Part shown: one piece after another, positions 1 through 12,218 of the stretch
How the letters are laid out: the number at the start of each line of letters is the position of its first letter
How positions within the stretch are numbered: the first letter of the stretch is position 1
Assembly (NCBI RefSeq): GCF_003112555.1
Contig: NZ_BEWB01000014.1
Location: 1-64,000, forward strand
DNA: 64,000 nucleotides
Direction: 5' to 3'
DNA from: Streptomyces coelicoflavus
GTDB taxonomy: Bacteria; Actinomycetota; Actinomycetes; Streptomycetales; Streptomycetaceae
The notes under the pieces: generated by a model
Database searches by the model: none
What the model saw: only the letters and a program-made list of their open reading frames with translations
Told to the model about the DNA's origin: nothing
Translations under genes and position numbers: made by a program

Positions 1-1395
<1,395 letters not shown>

Positions 1396-1462
1396 CCGCA
1401 TCTCACCTCCGCCATGCTCGGGGCCGGGCGCGGGCCCGGCCGACTGGGTTGGGCCGATCGGC

Positions 1463-1744
1463 TCAGGCCGCGCCCGAGGGGGTCCTGTGCCCCGCCGGGG
1501 AGAGCCGCTCCGTCCGCTCCGTCCGCTCCTGCGCGTGGGTGAGCAGGTTCGTCCGCAGATACCTTTCGGCGGCGTCCGCCGCCTCGCGCGCGCACCGCTT
1601 CCCCATCAGCACGCAGAGGGTGTATCCGGAGTCCTCGAAGGTGGTCCGGACGGTGACGTCCGTGGGGGACGCCAGCATCGAGCGTTCCCAGGCGCGGTAA
1701 TGCCGCAGCTGCCGGGCGACTTCGCTTTTCGCGGGGAGCAGCAT
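1463..1744 (-). CDS. DUF5133 domain protein
   Basis: Small 93-residue protein that I recognise as the actinomycete DUF5133 type from the N-terminal block MLLPAKSEVARQL followed by an Arg/Tyr-rich helix and the TFEDSGYTLCVLMGK region. It is predicted soluble, without signal peptide or membrane segment, and has one Cys. The function of the family is not known to me. Start ATG is preceded by GGAAGG. It is codirectional with glgE, 67 bp upstream of it, and divergent from the HATPase-like/glgX pair, so it may share the regulatory region 1745-2058 with them. Confidence 0.85.
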   Translation of the reverse strand: MLLPAKSEVARQLRHYRAWERSMLASPTDVTVRTTFEDSGYTLCVLMGKRCAREAADAAERYLRTNLLTHAQERTERTERLSPAGHRTPSGAA

Positions 1745-2058
1745 GGCCGGTCACCTTCCGGACGGTCCGGTGGTACGGACGATCGGGTTCTGGACGAACG
1801 ATCGATGCTGAGGGCGCGATCGAGTTCTTCACACATGGTGCACGGATGGTGACACCCCGTCTTGTTGGATCTTCAACTGCTTTCCCGGTGTCCGCTCCGC
1901 CCCGATCCCGGCCCCGAGCTGTTCGTGTTGCACGAATGGACTACCGCTCCCACTCTGGAGTGACTCAGAAGCGATCAGCGCTCACGCTTCGTGATCGGGG
2001 AGCCCGTCCCCCAAGGGACGCGGAGGAGCGAGAGCCCTCGCGGTGAGGAGCCACGACG
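1745..2058. promoter_or_regulatory. Divergent intergenic region upstream of DUF5133 and the glgX operon
   Basis: 314 bp without a convincing gene between two divergent transcription units. It is clearly less GC-rich than the flanking genes. It contains an inverted repeat TTCGTG-ttg-CACGAA at 1922-1936, a plausible regulator site, and a GATCA/TGATC pair around 1973-2000. GAGGAG just before 2059 is the ribosome binding site of the HATPase-like gene. I cannot assign -35/-10 boxes with confidence. Confidence 0.4.
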
Positions 2059-2570
2059 ATGAAGACCGCAGTGCCCTGCTACTACCACCTCGACGTGGAA
2101 GTGAGCCCGGAACGGGTCGGACAGGTCAGGCGCATCCTGGCCGCTCACCTCCGGTTCTGGAACCTGGAGAACCTCGTCGAACCCGTCTGCTCGGGCGCCG
2201 AGATGCTGCTGCTGGCGATCGACGAGCACGCGAGCGACAAGAACACGTCGATCGAGATGTGGTGGAACCACCAGCACCTCATCACGGCCGTAGGGGGCAA
2301 CGACCAGGCGCTCCGTCCCGACCTGGACCTGCGCACCTGTCTGCAGCACCTCGCGGCCAACAGCGACGGCTGGGGCTGCTGCGCCACCGACACCGGCGCC
2401 AAGGTCATCTGGTTCTCGCGCCGCGCCCGCGCCGGCGAACGCGTTCCGCTGGTCGCGACGGATCCCGAGCCGATCACCCAGGAGGGGCTGGAAGTGCCGC
2501 GAGAGATCATGCCGGTGGCCCGGGTGGCCGGCCGGGCCCGTACGCCCGACGGCATCCTGGAGGAGGCCCG

Positions 2571-2574
<4 letters not shown>
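2059..2574 (+). CDS. HATPase-like (RsbW/SpoIIAB fold) protein coupled to glgX, ATP site degenerate
   Basis: 171-residue protein. The order of blocks resembles the serine-kinase/anti-sigma HATPase fold common in Streptomyces: a helix LRRILAAHL-type region, the AEMLLLAIDEH segment where the N-box would be, then DGWGCCATDTGAKVIWF at about 112-128 in place of the G-box and last strand. The N-box Asn that binds Mg-ATP is not visible (Leu/Ala instead), so kinase activity is doubtful. Start ATG has GAGGAG 8 nt upstream. The stop overlaps the GTG start of glgX by 4 bp, implying translational coupling, so a role linked to glycogen debranching or its control is inferred, not shown. Confidence 0.75.
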
Positions 2575-4718
<2,144 letters not shown>

Positions 4719-4728
4719 GCCGGTGAGG

Positions 4729-5532
4729 TCAGCTGCCGAGACGGCGCGCGGTCACCGTGAACTGCGCGCCGTCGGCGTCCCGGAGGACCGCCTCGTCGGC
4801 GCTCAGCGAGAGCACGCTGCCGCCGTGCCGCTCCGCGGCGCGGGCGCAGGCGGTGACGTCCTCGACCGCGAAGTGCACCTGCCAGTGCGGCCGCACGGCC
4901 GGGTCCGGGGCCGCGCCCAGCGCCCCCGACTCGATGCGGGCCACGACCTGGCCCTCGTGACGCAGGACCACCTCGTCCCCCTCGTAGCGGACCTCGCAGC
5001 AGCCCTGCCCGGAGGCCCACTCGAAGATCTCGCCGTAGAAGATCGCGGCGTCGAAGGCGTCACGGGTGTGCAGCCGGATGAAGGCGGGACGCTTGGTGCG
5101 CCAGGCGTCCCAGTCCGAGAACAGCTCGCCCTCCCAGACCCCGAACGTCGCGCCGTCCCGGTCGGCGAGCAGGGCCGCCCGCCCCGGCGGCAGGGAGATC
5201 GGCCCGACCGCGGCGGTGCCGCCGCGCTCCTGCGCCCGCGACGCGGCCTCGCCCGCGCTGCGCACGGCGAAGTACGGCGTCCAGGCCACCGCCATCTGCC
5301 ACATCGCGGCGACGGCCGCGATCCCGGCCACCGGCACCCCGTCGGCCAGGGCGATGCGGAAGGGCTCGCCCAGCCGGGCGGGCCGCCACTGCCAGCCCAG
5401 CACGGCGGAGTAGAACTCCTCGGTGACCTTCAGGTCGCGGCTGGTGAGACTCACCCAGCAGGGCGCCCCGTACACGGAGTGCGTGGACAGCAGGCCTTCC
5501 CCGCGGGTGGAGGAGGTCATGTCGTGGTTCAT
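4729..5532 (-). CDS. VOC family (glyoxalase/bleomycin-resistance fold) protein, two VOC modules
   Basis: 267 residues forming two consecutive VOC units: about 15-130 (CWVSLTSRDLKVTEEFYSAVLGW, then IAALADG-type strands) and about 145-265 (FIRLHTRDAFDAAIFYGEIFEW, then HWQVHFAVEDVTACARAAERHGG read as separate strands). This two-module layout is typical of Streptomyces VOC proteins that bind small hydrophobic compounds or act as dioxygenase/lyase relatives; the substrate cannot be read. The start is taken at the ATG at 5532; the upstream extension in frame is proline/arginine-rich and unlikely to be coding. Convergent with glgX, with only 10 bp between the stops. Confidence 0.85.
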   Translation of the reverse strand: MNHDMTSSTRGEGLLSTHSVYGAPCWVSLTSRDLKVTEEFYSAVLGWQWRPARLGEPFRIALADGVPVAGIAAVAAMWQMAVAWTPYFAVRSAGEAASRAQERGGTAAVGPISLPPGRAALLADRDGATFGVWEGELFSDWDAWRTKRPAFIRLHTRDAFDAAIFYGEIFEWASGQGCCEVRYEGDEVVLRHEGQVVARIESGALGAAPDPAVRPHWQVHFAVEDVTACARAAERHGGSVLSLSADEAVLRDADGAQFTVTARRLGS

Positions 5533-5654
5533 GGCAGTCGCGTCCTGGTCTCGTCCACCGGCAGCCACCGGCTGCACACCGGTGTTGTCCGGCCGGGAGT
5601 GCGGCGGGCGCCTGGCGAGTACCCCGCACATGGCGCCGAAACGGAGGCCCCGAG

Positions 5655-6059
5655 GTGACCGTGCCCCCCACCGGCGTGCGCCCGGACCCCGGCCCGGGCA
5701 CCGGCCCGGACCCCGACTCCGACTCCGACCAGATCTTCCGGTTGCAGGAGGAGGTGCGGCAGCTCAAGGAGGCGGTGGTCTCGCACGCCGTCGTCGACCA
5801 GGCCATCGGTGCGATCATCGTCCTCGGCGGGGTGACGCCGGACGAGGGGTGGATCGTCCTGAAGGAAGTTTCCCAGCATACGAACATCAAACTCCGCAAT
5901 GTGGCGGAAACGGTACTCATCTGGGGGCGCACCGGAGTGATGCCGCAGGAGATCCTCACCGCCCTGGAGGACCGCCTGGGGCGGCCCGTGTGCGGCGTGG
6001 CCGGTCTCAGCGCGCCTCCGCCAGGATCTCCTCGCGTATCCGGTCGAAACAGCCGGTGA
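5655..6059 (+). CDS. ANTAR domain protein
   Basis: 134-residue cytoplasmic protein. A Pro/Asp-rich N-terminus (1-25) leads into a short coiled coil (QIFRLQEEVRQLKEAV) and an ANTAR domain (about 35-95: DQAIGAIIVLGG, DEGWIVLKEVSQ, IKLRNVAETV), the RNA-binding module that acts in transcription antitermination. There is no GAF or receiver domain, so any signal input must come from a partner. GTG start at 5655. The 3' end overlaps the convergent sigma factor gene by 53 bp, so the two could interfere transcriptionally. Confidence 0.85.
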   Translation: MTVPPTGVRPDPGPGTGPDPDSDSDQIFRLQEEVRQLKEAVVSHAVVDQAIGAIIVLGGVTPDEGWIVLKEVSQHTNIKLRNVAETVLIWGRTGVMPQEILTALEDRLGRPVCGVAGLSAPPPGSPRVSGRNSR

Positions 6060-6798
6060 GCAGCCGGGAGACGTGCATCTGGGAGATGCCGAGCTGCTCG
6101 GCGATGCCGCTCTGCGTCATCCCGCCGAAGAAGCGCAGGTAGAGGATGGTGCGCTCGCGCTCGGGAAGCGCCTCCAGGCAGGGCCGCACCGCCACCCGGT
6201 CCACGACCGCGTCGAAGGCGGGATCGGGCCCGCCCAGCGCGTCACCGAGCGCGTACCCGTCCGTGCCGGGCATCTCCGCCTCCAGCGACAGCGCCGAGAA
6301 GCACTCCAGGGCCTCCATGCCGGTCCGCACCTCGACCGTGGTCAGCTGCGCGTGCTCGGCGATCTCATCGACGGTCGGCGCGCGCCCCGGCGTGGTCTGC
6401 GCCAGCTCCTTCGCCGATCTGCGGACCCGGTTGCGCAGGTCCTGGATCCGCCGCGGCACGTGCAGCGTCCACATGTGGTCGCGGAAGTGCCGTTTGATCT
6501 CCCCGGTCACGGTCGGCACCGCGTACGCCTCGAAGGCGTGACCGCGCTCCGGGTCGTAGTGGTCGACGGCCTTGACCAGGCCCAGGGCCGCCACCTGGTA
6601 GAGGTCCTCCAGGTTCTCGCCGCGGCCCCGGAAGCGGACGGCGATCCGCTCCGCCATGGGCAGCCAGACCCGGATCAGTTCGTCCCGCAGCGCCTTGCGC
6701 TCCGGTCCCTCGGGCAGCCCGGCGAGCCGGTCGAACGCCGCGGCCGTGTCGGGGGCGTCGTCGTGCGGGTGGGGCTGGGTTCTGCCGGCGACACGCAT
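6007..6798 (-). CDS. RNA polymerase sigma factor, SigB/SigF/SigG family
   Basis: 263-residue group 3 sigma factor of the Streptomyces stress/sporulation family. Region 2 contains NLEDLYQVAALGLVKAVD and FEAYAVPTVTGEIKRHFRD; region 3 follows with RAPTVDEIAEH; region 4 has ALPERERTILYLRFFGGMTQSGIAEQLGIS, i.e. a HTH for the -35 element. Start chosen at ATG 6798 because GGGAGG lies 8 nt upstream; the longer frame is arginine-rich junk. The AT-rich stretch around 6838-6852 may hold its -10. Such factors are normally held by an RsbW-like anti-sigma factor, and PP2C/HATPase proteins in this window (13980, 41158) are possible but unproven partners. It cannot be assigned to a specific paralogue. Confidence 0.93.
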   Translation of the reverse strand: MRVAGRTQPHPHDDAPDTAAAFDRLAGLPEGPERKALRDELIRVWLPMAERIAVRFRGRGENLEDLYQVAALGLVKAVDHYDPERGHAFEAYAVPTVTGEIKRHFRDHMWTLHVPRRIQDLRNRVRRSAKELAQTTPGRAPTVDEIAEHAQLTTVEVRTGMEALECFSALSLEAEMPGTDGYALGDALGGPDPAFDAVVDRVAVRPCLEALPERERTILYLRFFGGMTQSGIAEQLGISQMHVSRLLTGCFDRIREEILAEAR

Positions 6799-7042
6799 CA
6801 CGCGCACCTCCCTCAGCAGGGGTGCTGGCAAGTCCTCGTATATATGGATACTGAGCGCGAATGCCCCGGACGGCCACTCGAACGGCGGCTCGCCGGTGAC
6901 CGGGCGGCCGCCCGGTAGCGGGACGTGATGTGCGGCACGCTCCGGGTGATCGCGCGCGCGGGCGCCGGCGGATCGTCCCTGCGCAACGCTTGATCGTCGA
7001 TCAAAAGGGGCGAAGGCCCTGGCCACAGCGCATTCCGCTCAT

Positions 7043-7072
7043 TTGACAGTGCGATCGGCACACAGATAGGAA
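7043..7072 (+). promoter_or_regulatory. Candidate vegetative promoter for the 7101 gene
   Basis: A consensus TTGACA at 7043-7048 is followed after 18 bp by TAGGAA at 7067-7072, which matches a HrdB-type promoter reasonably well. It would place the transcript start about 20 nt upstream of the GTG at 7101. Confidence 0.5.
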
Positions 7073-7100
7073 GCAGCGTCGAGAGGTCGAGAGGGGCACC

Positions 7101-7625
7101 GTGTACGAGCCGAACGTGGTCGGGGACTGGCAGGAGTACGACGAGCACGCCGGCCTGCGGGTCCGTGTCCACCGTCTGGAGCCCGCCGAGCCGCCGCGCG
7201 GGCGCGACGACGCCGCCGAGGGGCTCACGTACTTCCGGGTCCGGGTGACCGTCGAGAACCGGGGCGGGCGGCACCTCGGCATCCACCTGGAGGACGGCCA
7301 GATCGACGTGCGGATCGGCGCCGAGGGGGAGAGCGCCTTCCTCGACTGGCGCAACTCCCAGTTCATCGAGGGCTTCGACGTGTACCCGCTGCGCCGGGCC
7401 ACCGCCGTGCTCTACGGAGCCGGTCCGGAGGCGAGCCTGAGCCAGGTGGACGTGCAGGTGCAGCTGAGGGTGGACGAGGAGTGGACCGACCGCCGGCTGT
7501 GGAGCGGCGCCCTCGGGCTGCCCGACGGGGCCGGCGCCACCCCGTGCGGCACGGTGCGGGACGAGGGCGTGGCGCACCAGGTGAGCGCCTTCCTGCGGGG
7601 CCAGTCGGAGGAGGGCACCGCCTGA
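7101..7625 (+). CDS. Conserved hypothetical protein, DUF4352-like beta-sandwich
   Basis: 174 residues, acidic, no signal peptide or membrane segment. The strand-rich pattern (LTYFRVRVTVENRGGRHLGIHLED, then QVDVQVQLRVDEEW) resembles immunoglobulin-like DUF4352 folds, where a statement about extra strands around a conserved Asn would fit, but this is only a fold-level resemblance. GTG start at 7101 with a promoter-like TTGACA/TAGGAA upstream. Convergent with hemC. Function unknown. Confidence 0.75.
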   Translation: MYEPNVVGDWQEYDEHAGLRVRVHRLEPAEPPRGRDDAAEGLTYFRVRVTVENRGGRHLGIHLEDGQIDVRIGAEGESAFLDWRNSQFIEGFDVYPLRRATAVLYGAGPEASLSQVDVQVQLRVDEEWTDRRLWSGALGLPDGAGATPCGTVRDEGVAHQVSAFLRGQSEEGTA

Positions 7626-7683
7626 CCCGCCGGGCGGTCGCACCCGGTCCCGCTCCCAGGGGTCTGCCGACTGCCGGCACCCT

Positions 7684-8619
7684 CTAGTGCGCGATGCCGT
7701 CGATGATCTCCCGGGCGCCCTGCCGCAGCAGGGCCACGGCGACCGAGGTGCCCAGGGTCGCCGGGTCCAGCGGGCCCGCCCACTCGTGGGCGTTGAGCCG
7801 GGTCTTGCCGTCCGGGGTGAAGACGCAGGCCCGCAGCGAGAGTTCCCCGCCGCGGTCCACGCGGGCGTGCCCGGCGATCGGGCTGTTGCAGTGCCCCTGG
7901 AGGACGTGCAGGAACATGCGCTCCGCCGTCGCCTCCCGGTGCGTCTCCGGATGGCCGAGGCCGCTCACCGCGTCGATCAGGCCGCCGTCGCCCTCGCGGC
8001 ACTGAAGGGCGAGGATGCCCGCGCCGATCGGCGGCATCATCGTCTCGGGGGAGAGGACCTCGCTGATCACGTCGCCCCGGCCGATGCGCTCCAGGCCGGA
8101 GACGGCGAGCAGCAGGGCGTCCGCCTCGCCCGCGGCGAGCTTCGCCAGCCGCCGGTTGGCGTTGCCGCGGAAGGGCACGCACCGCAGATGCGGGTGGGTG
8201 GCGGCCAGCTGCGCGACCCGGCGCACCGAGGACGTGCCCACGCGGGTCCCCTCCGGCAGCTCGTCCAGGGTGAGCCCGTCCGGGTGGACGAGCGCGTCCC
8301 GCACGTCGTCCCGCTTCAGGAACGCGGCGAACACCGTGCCGGCGGGCAGCGGCCGGTCGGCGGGCACGTCCTTGACGCAGTGCACCGCGAGATCCGCCTC
8401 GCCCGACAGCAGCGCGGCGTCGACCTCCTTGGTGAACGCGCCCTTGCCCTCCACCTGCGACAGGTCCCCGAGCCACTTGTCGCCGGTGGTCCTCACCGGT
8501 ACGACCTCGGTGCGCACGCCGGGGTGGAGGGACGCCAACCCGGCCCGGACGCGCTCGACCTGAGCCAGCGCCATGGGAGAGTCGCGGGAGACGATGCGGA
8601 TCAGTTCGGGGGCGGACAT
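7684..8619 (-). CDS. hemC: Hydroxymethylbilane synthase (porphobilinogen deaminase), stand-alone copy
   Basis: 311-residue cytoplasmic enzyme joining four porphobilinogens to hydroxymethylbilane in tetrapyrrole synthesis. The catalytic Asp84 lies in HCVKDVP, the substrate-binding RGNANRRLAKL at 151-161, and the dipyrromethane-carrying Cys244 in LQGHCNSPIAG. Several signatures deviate from typical HemC (EGKGAF for GGKGLF; HCVKD for HSMKD; GHCNSPI for GGCQVPI). It lies alone, away from hemA, hemD or hemB, so it is probably a second paralogue. There is no ribosome binding site; CACTAT lies about 9 nt before the ATG, which suggests a leaderless transcript. Confidence 0.93.
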   Translation of the reverse strand: MSAPELIRIVSRDSPMALAQVERVRAGLASLHPGVRTEVVPVRTTGDKWLGDLSQVEGKGAFTKEVDAALLSGEADLAVHCVKDVPADRPLPAGTVFAAFLKRDDVRDALVHPDGLTLDELPEGTRVGTSSVRRVAQLAATHPHLRCVPFRGNANRRLAKLAAGEADALLLAVSGLERIGRGDVISEVLSPETMMPPIGAGILALQCREGDGGLIDAVSGLGHPETHREATAERMFLHVLQGHCNSPIAGHARVDRGGELSLRACVFTPDGKTRLNAHEWAGPLDPATLGTSVAVALLRQGAREIIDGIAH

Positions 8620-8692
8620 GCGGACACGATAGTGCGCGCGGGGGCGTTCCCGGGCCGGGGTTCGCCCGACCGGCCCGTTCTCGCCCCCCGTC

Positions 8693-9469
8693 TCACGCGT
8701 ACGGGTCGAAGGGGATGCCGGCGGGCCGGGCGGCGGCCAGGTGGGAGGCGAAGCTGCCGTCCTTGAGGCCGAAGTTGGCGCTGCCGAAGTCGTAGGCGCT
8801 CAGCTTGTCGCGCAGACCGGCCGGATAGCCGTTCCAGCCGACCAGGGACGGGTACTGCCAGGCGCCCTCGTGGTTCTCCGGCGGCTCGTCGCCCGAGGTC
8901 GCCAGGCGGAAGCAGTGGGTGCTGATGCCGTCCTTGTGGTAGACGATCTTCGGATGGGTGCCGTCGAAGCGGACGGCGGAGCGCTCGTGCACGCTGAACG
9001 AGCCGTGGTTGGACGTCGACACGTACTGCACGGCGGTGTCCTTCACCCACACCACCACGTGCTCCCAGTCGTGCCGGTGGCCGCCGAGGCTCGTACCGGG
9101 CAGGGCCTGGTCCTTCTCGAAGTAGAGGCCGTACATGTAGGCGCACCAGTCGCCGTCGCACTTGGCGCGCGCGTAGCCGTTGGTGTTGTCCAGGTCGGCG
9201 GCGTCGCGGCAGTTGCCGTTCAGGGCGCCGGTCGGCTTCAGCCCGCCGTTGACCGCCCCGTCGGCGCCGATGGCCGGGGTCGGGTAGCAGCCGTCGGTGT
9301 CGTAGTCGTAGGCGGGCTGGTACGCCCGCTCCAGGCTGTCGGCGTTGCCGGGCAGCCCCGGCGGCGGGGCGGCGAAGGCGGTGGCGGGAAAGGCGACGAC
9401 CAGGGCGAGGGCACCGAGCGGCACGGCGAGCCATCTGCGGCGGGGCGTTGCGGCGGTACGCGGGAACAT
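8693..9469 (-). CDS. Secreted NPP1/NEP1-like (NLP) protein
   Basis: 258-residue secreted protein. Residues 1-33 form a signal peptide (Arg-rich start, hydrophobic core, AFA cleavage site). The NLP hallmark heptapeptide GHRHDWE is intact at 130-136, including the metal-binding His/Asp/Glu residues, and Cys pairs suit the secreted fold. NLPs of plant pathogens lyse dicot membranes by binding sphingolipids; actinobacterial members occur in saprophytes and their role is unclear. GAGGAGG precedes the ATG. No toxin-delivery or export genes are adjacent. Confidence 0.93.
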   Translation of the reverse strand: MFPRTAATPRRRWLAVPLGALALVVAFPATAFAAPPPGLPGNADSLERAYQPAYDYDTDGCYPTPAIGADGAVNGGLKPTGALNGNCRDAADLDNTNGYARAKCDGDWCAYMYGLYFEKDQALPGTSLGGHRHDWEHVVVWVKDTAVQYVSTSNHGSFSVHERSAVRFDGTHPKIVYHKDGISTHCFRLATSGDEPPENHEGAWQYPSLVGWNGYPAGLRDKLSAYDFGSANFGLKDGSFASHLAAARPAGIPFDPYA

Positions 9470-9610
9470 CGCGTCCTCCTCGGGGTGGCGCAGCCCAACG
9501 GCTGTGGGGGGAAGGGGAGTTCAGGGTCCCCTCTTTTCCCTCGCGCGCCAAGGGCGCACCGGCGTCCCCGCGGTGAAGGGCGGCCCAACACCTGATCCGG
9601 CGTCACCCGC

Positions 9611-10591
9611 TCACACCGGTTCGTCCGGAATGTCCGCGGCGGACTCCTCGGGCGCCAGGTCCGGGCGGAGCCTGAGCCAGGACGGCTGACGCAGCATGCC
9701 CTCGCGGGTGCGGGTGCTGTAGCGGACCTCGCCGACCAGCCGGGGCACGACCCAGCGAGCACCCGGCACCGACGGCACCGGGTCGAAGGGGCAGACGTCG
9801 CTCGCGGCGGCCGCCAGCAGCGCGGCCAGCTCGGACCGCTCGCCCGCGCTCCAGCCGGTGCCGACCCCGCCGACGTAGCGCAGCCGGCCGGCGGCGCGCT
9901 GGCCGACCAGGACGGCACCGGGGAGGCCGCCGAGCCGTCCCCTGCCGGGCAGCCAGCCGCCGACCACGACGTCCTCGCTGCGCATGTTGCGGATCTTGAC
10001 CCAGGCACGGGAGCGGACCCCCGGCTCGTACACCGAGTCCAGCCGCTTGCACACCAGCCCCTCGAGACCGTGCTCACGGGTGGCCCGCAGGGCCTGTTCG
10101 CCGTGGCCGACCAGCGCCGCCGGGGTCGACCACGACGGCCCGTTCAGCCCGAGGTCCGTCAGCCGCTCGCGGCGGCCGGTGTAAGGGGTGCGCAGCAGGG
10201 AGCGGCCCGCCAGGTGCAGGGCGTCGAACAGCACCAGGTGGACGGGGACCCTCGCCGCCCGGTGCGCCGCGCGGGCCGGGGCGTGCGCGAGGCCCATCCG
10301 GGACTGGAGCAACTGGAAGTCGGCGCGGCCCCGTTCGTCCAGGGCCAGCACCTCGCCGTCCAGCACGGCCGGGGTGTCGCCGAGCGCGGTGGCGAGCGGC
10401 GCCAGCTCCGGGTAGGCGGCGGTGATGTCCTGGCCGGAGCGGGCGCGCAGCAGGACGCTCCCGTCGCCGGGCAGGTAGATCACCACGCGCTGGCCGTCCT
10501 GCTTGGTCTCGTAGGCCCAGCGCGCGTCCTGCGCGGCGGACGGCAGGGTGCCGGGGGTGGCGAGCATCGGAGGGATCAGCGGCAGCTCCAC
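9611..10591 (-). CDS. ATP-dependent DNA ligase (LigC/LigD-ligase type)
   Basis: 326-residue ligase with an adenylation domain (about 1-200) and OB-fold (200-310). Motif I is YETKQDGQR with adenylated Lys30; motif III appears as LVLFDALHL, motif IV as EGLVCKR and motif V as AWVKIRN. It lacks polymerase and phosphoesterase domains found in full LigD, so it would seal nicks or act in Ku-dependent end joining together with separate proteins. A phosphoesterase homologue is found 7 kb away (16368). Its start is close to the terminator of the convergently reading neighbour; the frame starts with MELPLIPPMLAT, typical for the family. Confidence 0.92.
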   Translation of the reverse strand: MELPLIPPMLATPGTLPSAAQDARWAYETKQDGQRVVIYLPGDGSVLLRARSGQDITAAYPELAPLATALGDTPAVLDGEVLALDERGRADFQLLQSRMGLAHAPARAAHRAARVPVHLVLFDALHLAGRSLLRTPYTGRRERLTDLGLNGPSWSTPAALVGHGEQALRATREHGLEGLVCKRLDSVYEPGVRSRAWVKIRNMRSEDVVVGGWLPGRGRLGGLPGAVLVGQRAAGRLRYVGGVGTGWSAGERSELAALLAAAASDVCPFDPVPSVPGARWVVPRLVGEVRYSTRTREGMLRQPSWLRLRPDLAPEESAADIPDEPV

Positions 10592-10650
10592 GGGTCAGTA
10601 CTCGACCCGCCCGGGTGCCGTCACGCGCGTTGCCCGCCAGGTTCGCCTGA

Positions 10651-10682
10651 ACGGCGCCGGTCCCGGGCGGGACCGGCGCCGT
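10651..10682 (-). terminator. Hairpin terminator of the MFS transporter gene
   Basis: Perfect 14-bp inverted repeat (ACGGCGCCGGTCCC / GGGACCGGCGCCGT) with the 4-nt loop GGGC, lying a few bases beyond the stop codon at 10688. Confidence 0.8.
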
Positions 10683-10687
10683 CGCGG

Positions 10688-12142
10688 TCAGCGGGCGGAG
10701 GCGGGCTGCGCCGCCGTCCCGTCGACCGGGGCCGGGCCGGCCGACGGGACGGCCGGACGGTGCCGGGGGATGAAGGACGCGATGGCGGCGGCCAGCAGGG
10801 CCGCGCCGGCGCCGATGGCCATGACCACCTTGAACGCGTTCTCGGACGGCAGGGCGAAGCCGCCGAGGTCGATCGTCAGCTGGGCCAGGATCACACCGGC
10901 GATGGCACTGGCGACCGAGGTGCCCAGGGACCGCATGAGGGTGTTGAGGCTGTTCGCGGCGGCCGTCTCGCTCGCCGGCACCGCGCCCATGATCAGCGAC
11001 GGCATGGCGCCGTAGGCGAAGCCGATGCCCGCGCTGATGACGCAGGAGGCCAGCACCAGGTGCCAGACCTCGGCCATCAGCACGATGTTGAGACCGTAGC
11101 CGGCCGCGACGATCAGGGCGCCGATCATCAGCGTCACCTTCGGGCCCCTGGACCTGGAGACCTTCGCGGAGACCGGGGCGAACGCCATCATCACCAGGCC
11201 GGACGGCGCCATCACGAGGCCCGTGGTCAGCAGGGACCGGCCGAGCCCGTAACCGGTGGCCTCGGGCAACTGCAGCAGCTGCGGAAGTACCAGGGACATC
11301 GCGAACATCGAGAAGCCGATGGCGACGGACGCCAGGTTGGTGAACAGCACCTGACGGCGGGCGGTGGTGCGCAGGTCGACCAGGGGCTCAGGGGTGTGCA
11401 GCTCCCACCAGCCCCAGACCAGCAGGATCACCACGGCCGCCGCGAACAGGCCGAGGGTGGTGCCCGAGGACCAGCCCCAGTCGCCGCCCTTGGAGATCGC
11501 CAGCAGCAGGCTCGCGAGTCCGGCGGCCATGCCGAGACCGCCGAGCAGGTCGAAACGGCCGCCGGTGCGCACCGCCGACTCGGGCACCAGCGCCAGCACC
11601 AGCGCCAGGGCGACGGCGCCGAGCGCCCCGGAGAGCCAGAACAGCATGTGCCAGTCCAGCTTGTCCGCGATCAGCGCGGCGGCGGGCAGGCCGAGCGCGC
11701 CGCCGACTCCGAGGGAGGCGCTCATCACCGCGGTGGCGCCGGCCAGCCGCTCGGCGGGCAGCTCGTCGCGCATGATGCTGATGCCGAGCGGGATCACGGC
11801 GGCGGACAGGCCCTGGAGGGCGCGGCCGGCGACCATCGGGACCAGCGCGTCGCTCAGCCCGCAGACCACCGAGCCGCCGATCAGCAGTATCAGGCTGAGC
11901 AGGAGCATCCGCCGCTTGCCGAACATGTCGCCGAGCCGGCCGACGACCGGAGTGGCCACCGCGGAGGCGAGCAGCGTGGCGGTCACCGCCCAGGCCGCGT
12001 CCGAGGCCGACGCGTCCAGGAGCTTCGGCAGCTCCGGGATGATCGGGATGACCAGAGTCTGCATGAGCGCGACGACGATCCCGGCCAGGGCCAGTACCGC
12101 CACCACGGCGTTCGGCCGTGGTGTGGCGGGGGAAGCGGGCAT
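10688..12142 (-). CDS. MFS drug/metabolite efflux transporter, DHA2 (14-helix) type
   Basis: 484-residue integral membrane protein with about 14 transmembrane segments, as in the H+ antiporters of the DHA2 group. Motif A is GRLGDMFGKRRML near residue 65 and the antiporter motif C region lies at about 155 (LGVGGALGLPAAA). The substrate cannot be read. The gene is divergent from a TetR regulator (12378), and the inverted repeat at 12200-12218 between them is the likely operator. A strong hairpin follows the stop. The C-terminal 30 residues are Pro/Ala-rich. Confidence 0.93.
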   Translation of the reverse strand: MPASPATPRPNAVVAVLALAGIVVALMQTLVIPIIPELPKLLDASASDAAWAVTATLLASAVATPVVGRLGDMFGKRRMLLLSLILLIGGSVVCGLSDALVPMVAGRALQGLSAAVIPLGISIMRDELPAERLAGATAVMSASLGVGGALGLPAAALIADKLDWHMLFWLSGALGAVALALVLALVPESAVRTGGRFDLLGGLGMAAGLASLLLAISKGGDWGWSSGTTLGLFAAAVVILLVWGWWELHTPEPLVDLRTTARRQVLFTNLASVAIGFSMFAMSLVLPQLLQLPEATGYGLGRSLLTTGLVMAPSGLVMMAFAPVSAKVSRSRGPKVTLMIGALIVAAGYGLNIVLMAEVWHLVLASCVISAGIGFAYGAMPSLIMGAVPASETAAANSLNTLMRSLGTSVASAIAGVILAQLTIDLGGFALPSENAFKVVMAIGAGAALLAAAIASFIPRHRPAVPSAGPAPVDGTAAQPASAR

Positions 12143-12199
12143 GAAAGAGCCTTTCGAGCGATGAGTGGTGCCACGAGTGTGAGAACCGGAGCGCGAACA

Positions 12200-12218
12200 T
12201 TTAAGTCAGTCGCTTGAA
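12200..12218. promoter_or_regulatory. Candidate TetR operator between MFS gene and regulator
   Basis: Imperfect inverted repeat TTTAAG-(7 nt)-CTTGAA in an AT-richer patch, lying 58 bp before the MFS start and 160 bp before the TetR start. This position and symmetry suit a TetR-family dimer. Confidence 0.5.

Noticed and set aside
10070..12217. 715-codon plus-strand frame across ligase and MFS genes
   Set aside because: Antisense of two well-defined genes; repetitive Gly/Arg/Gln composition.
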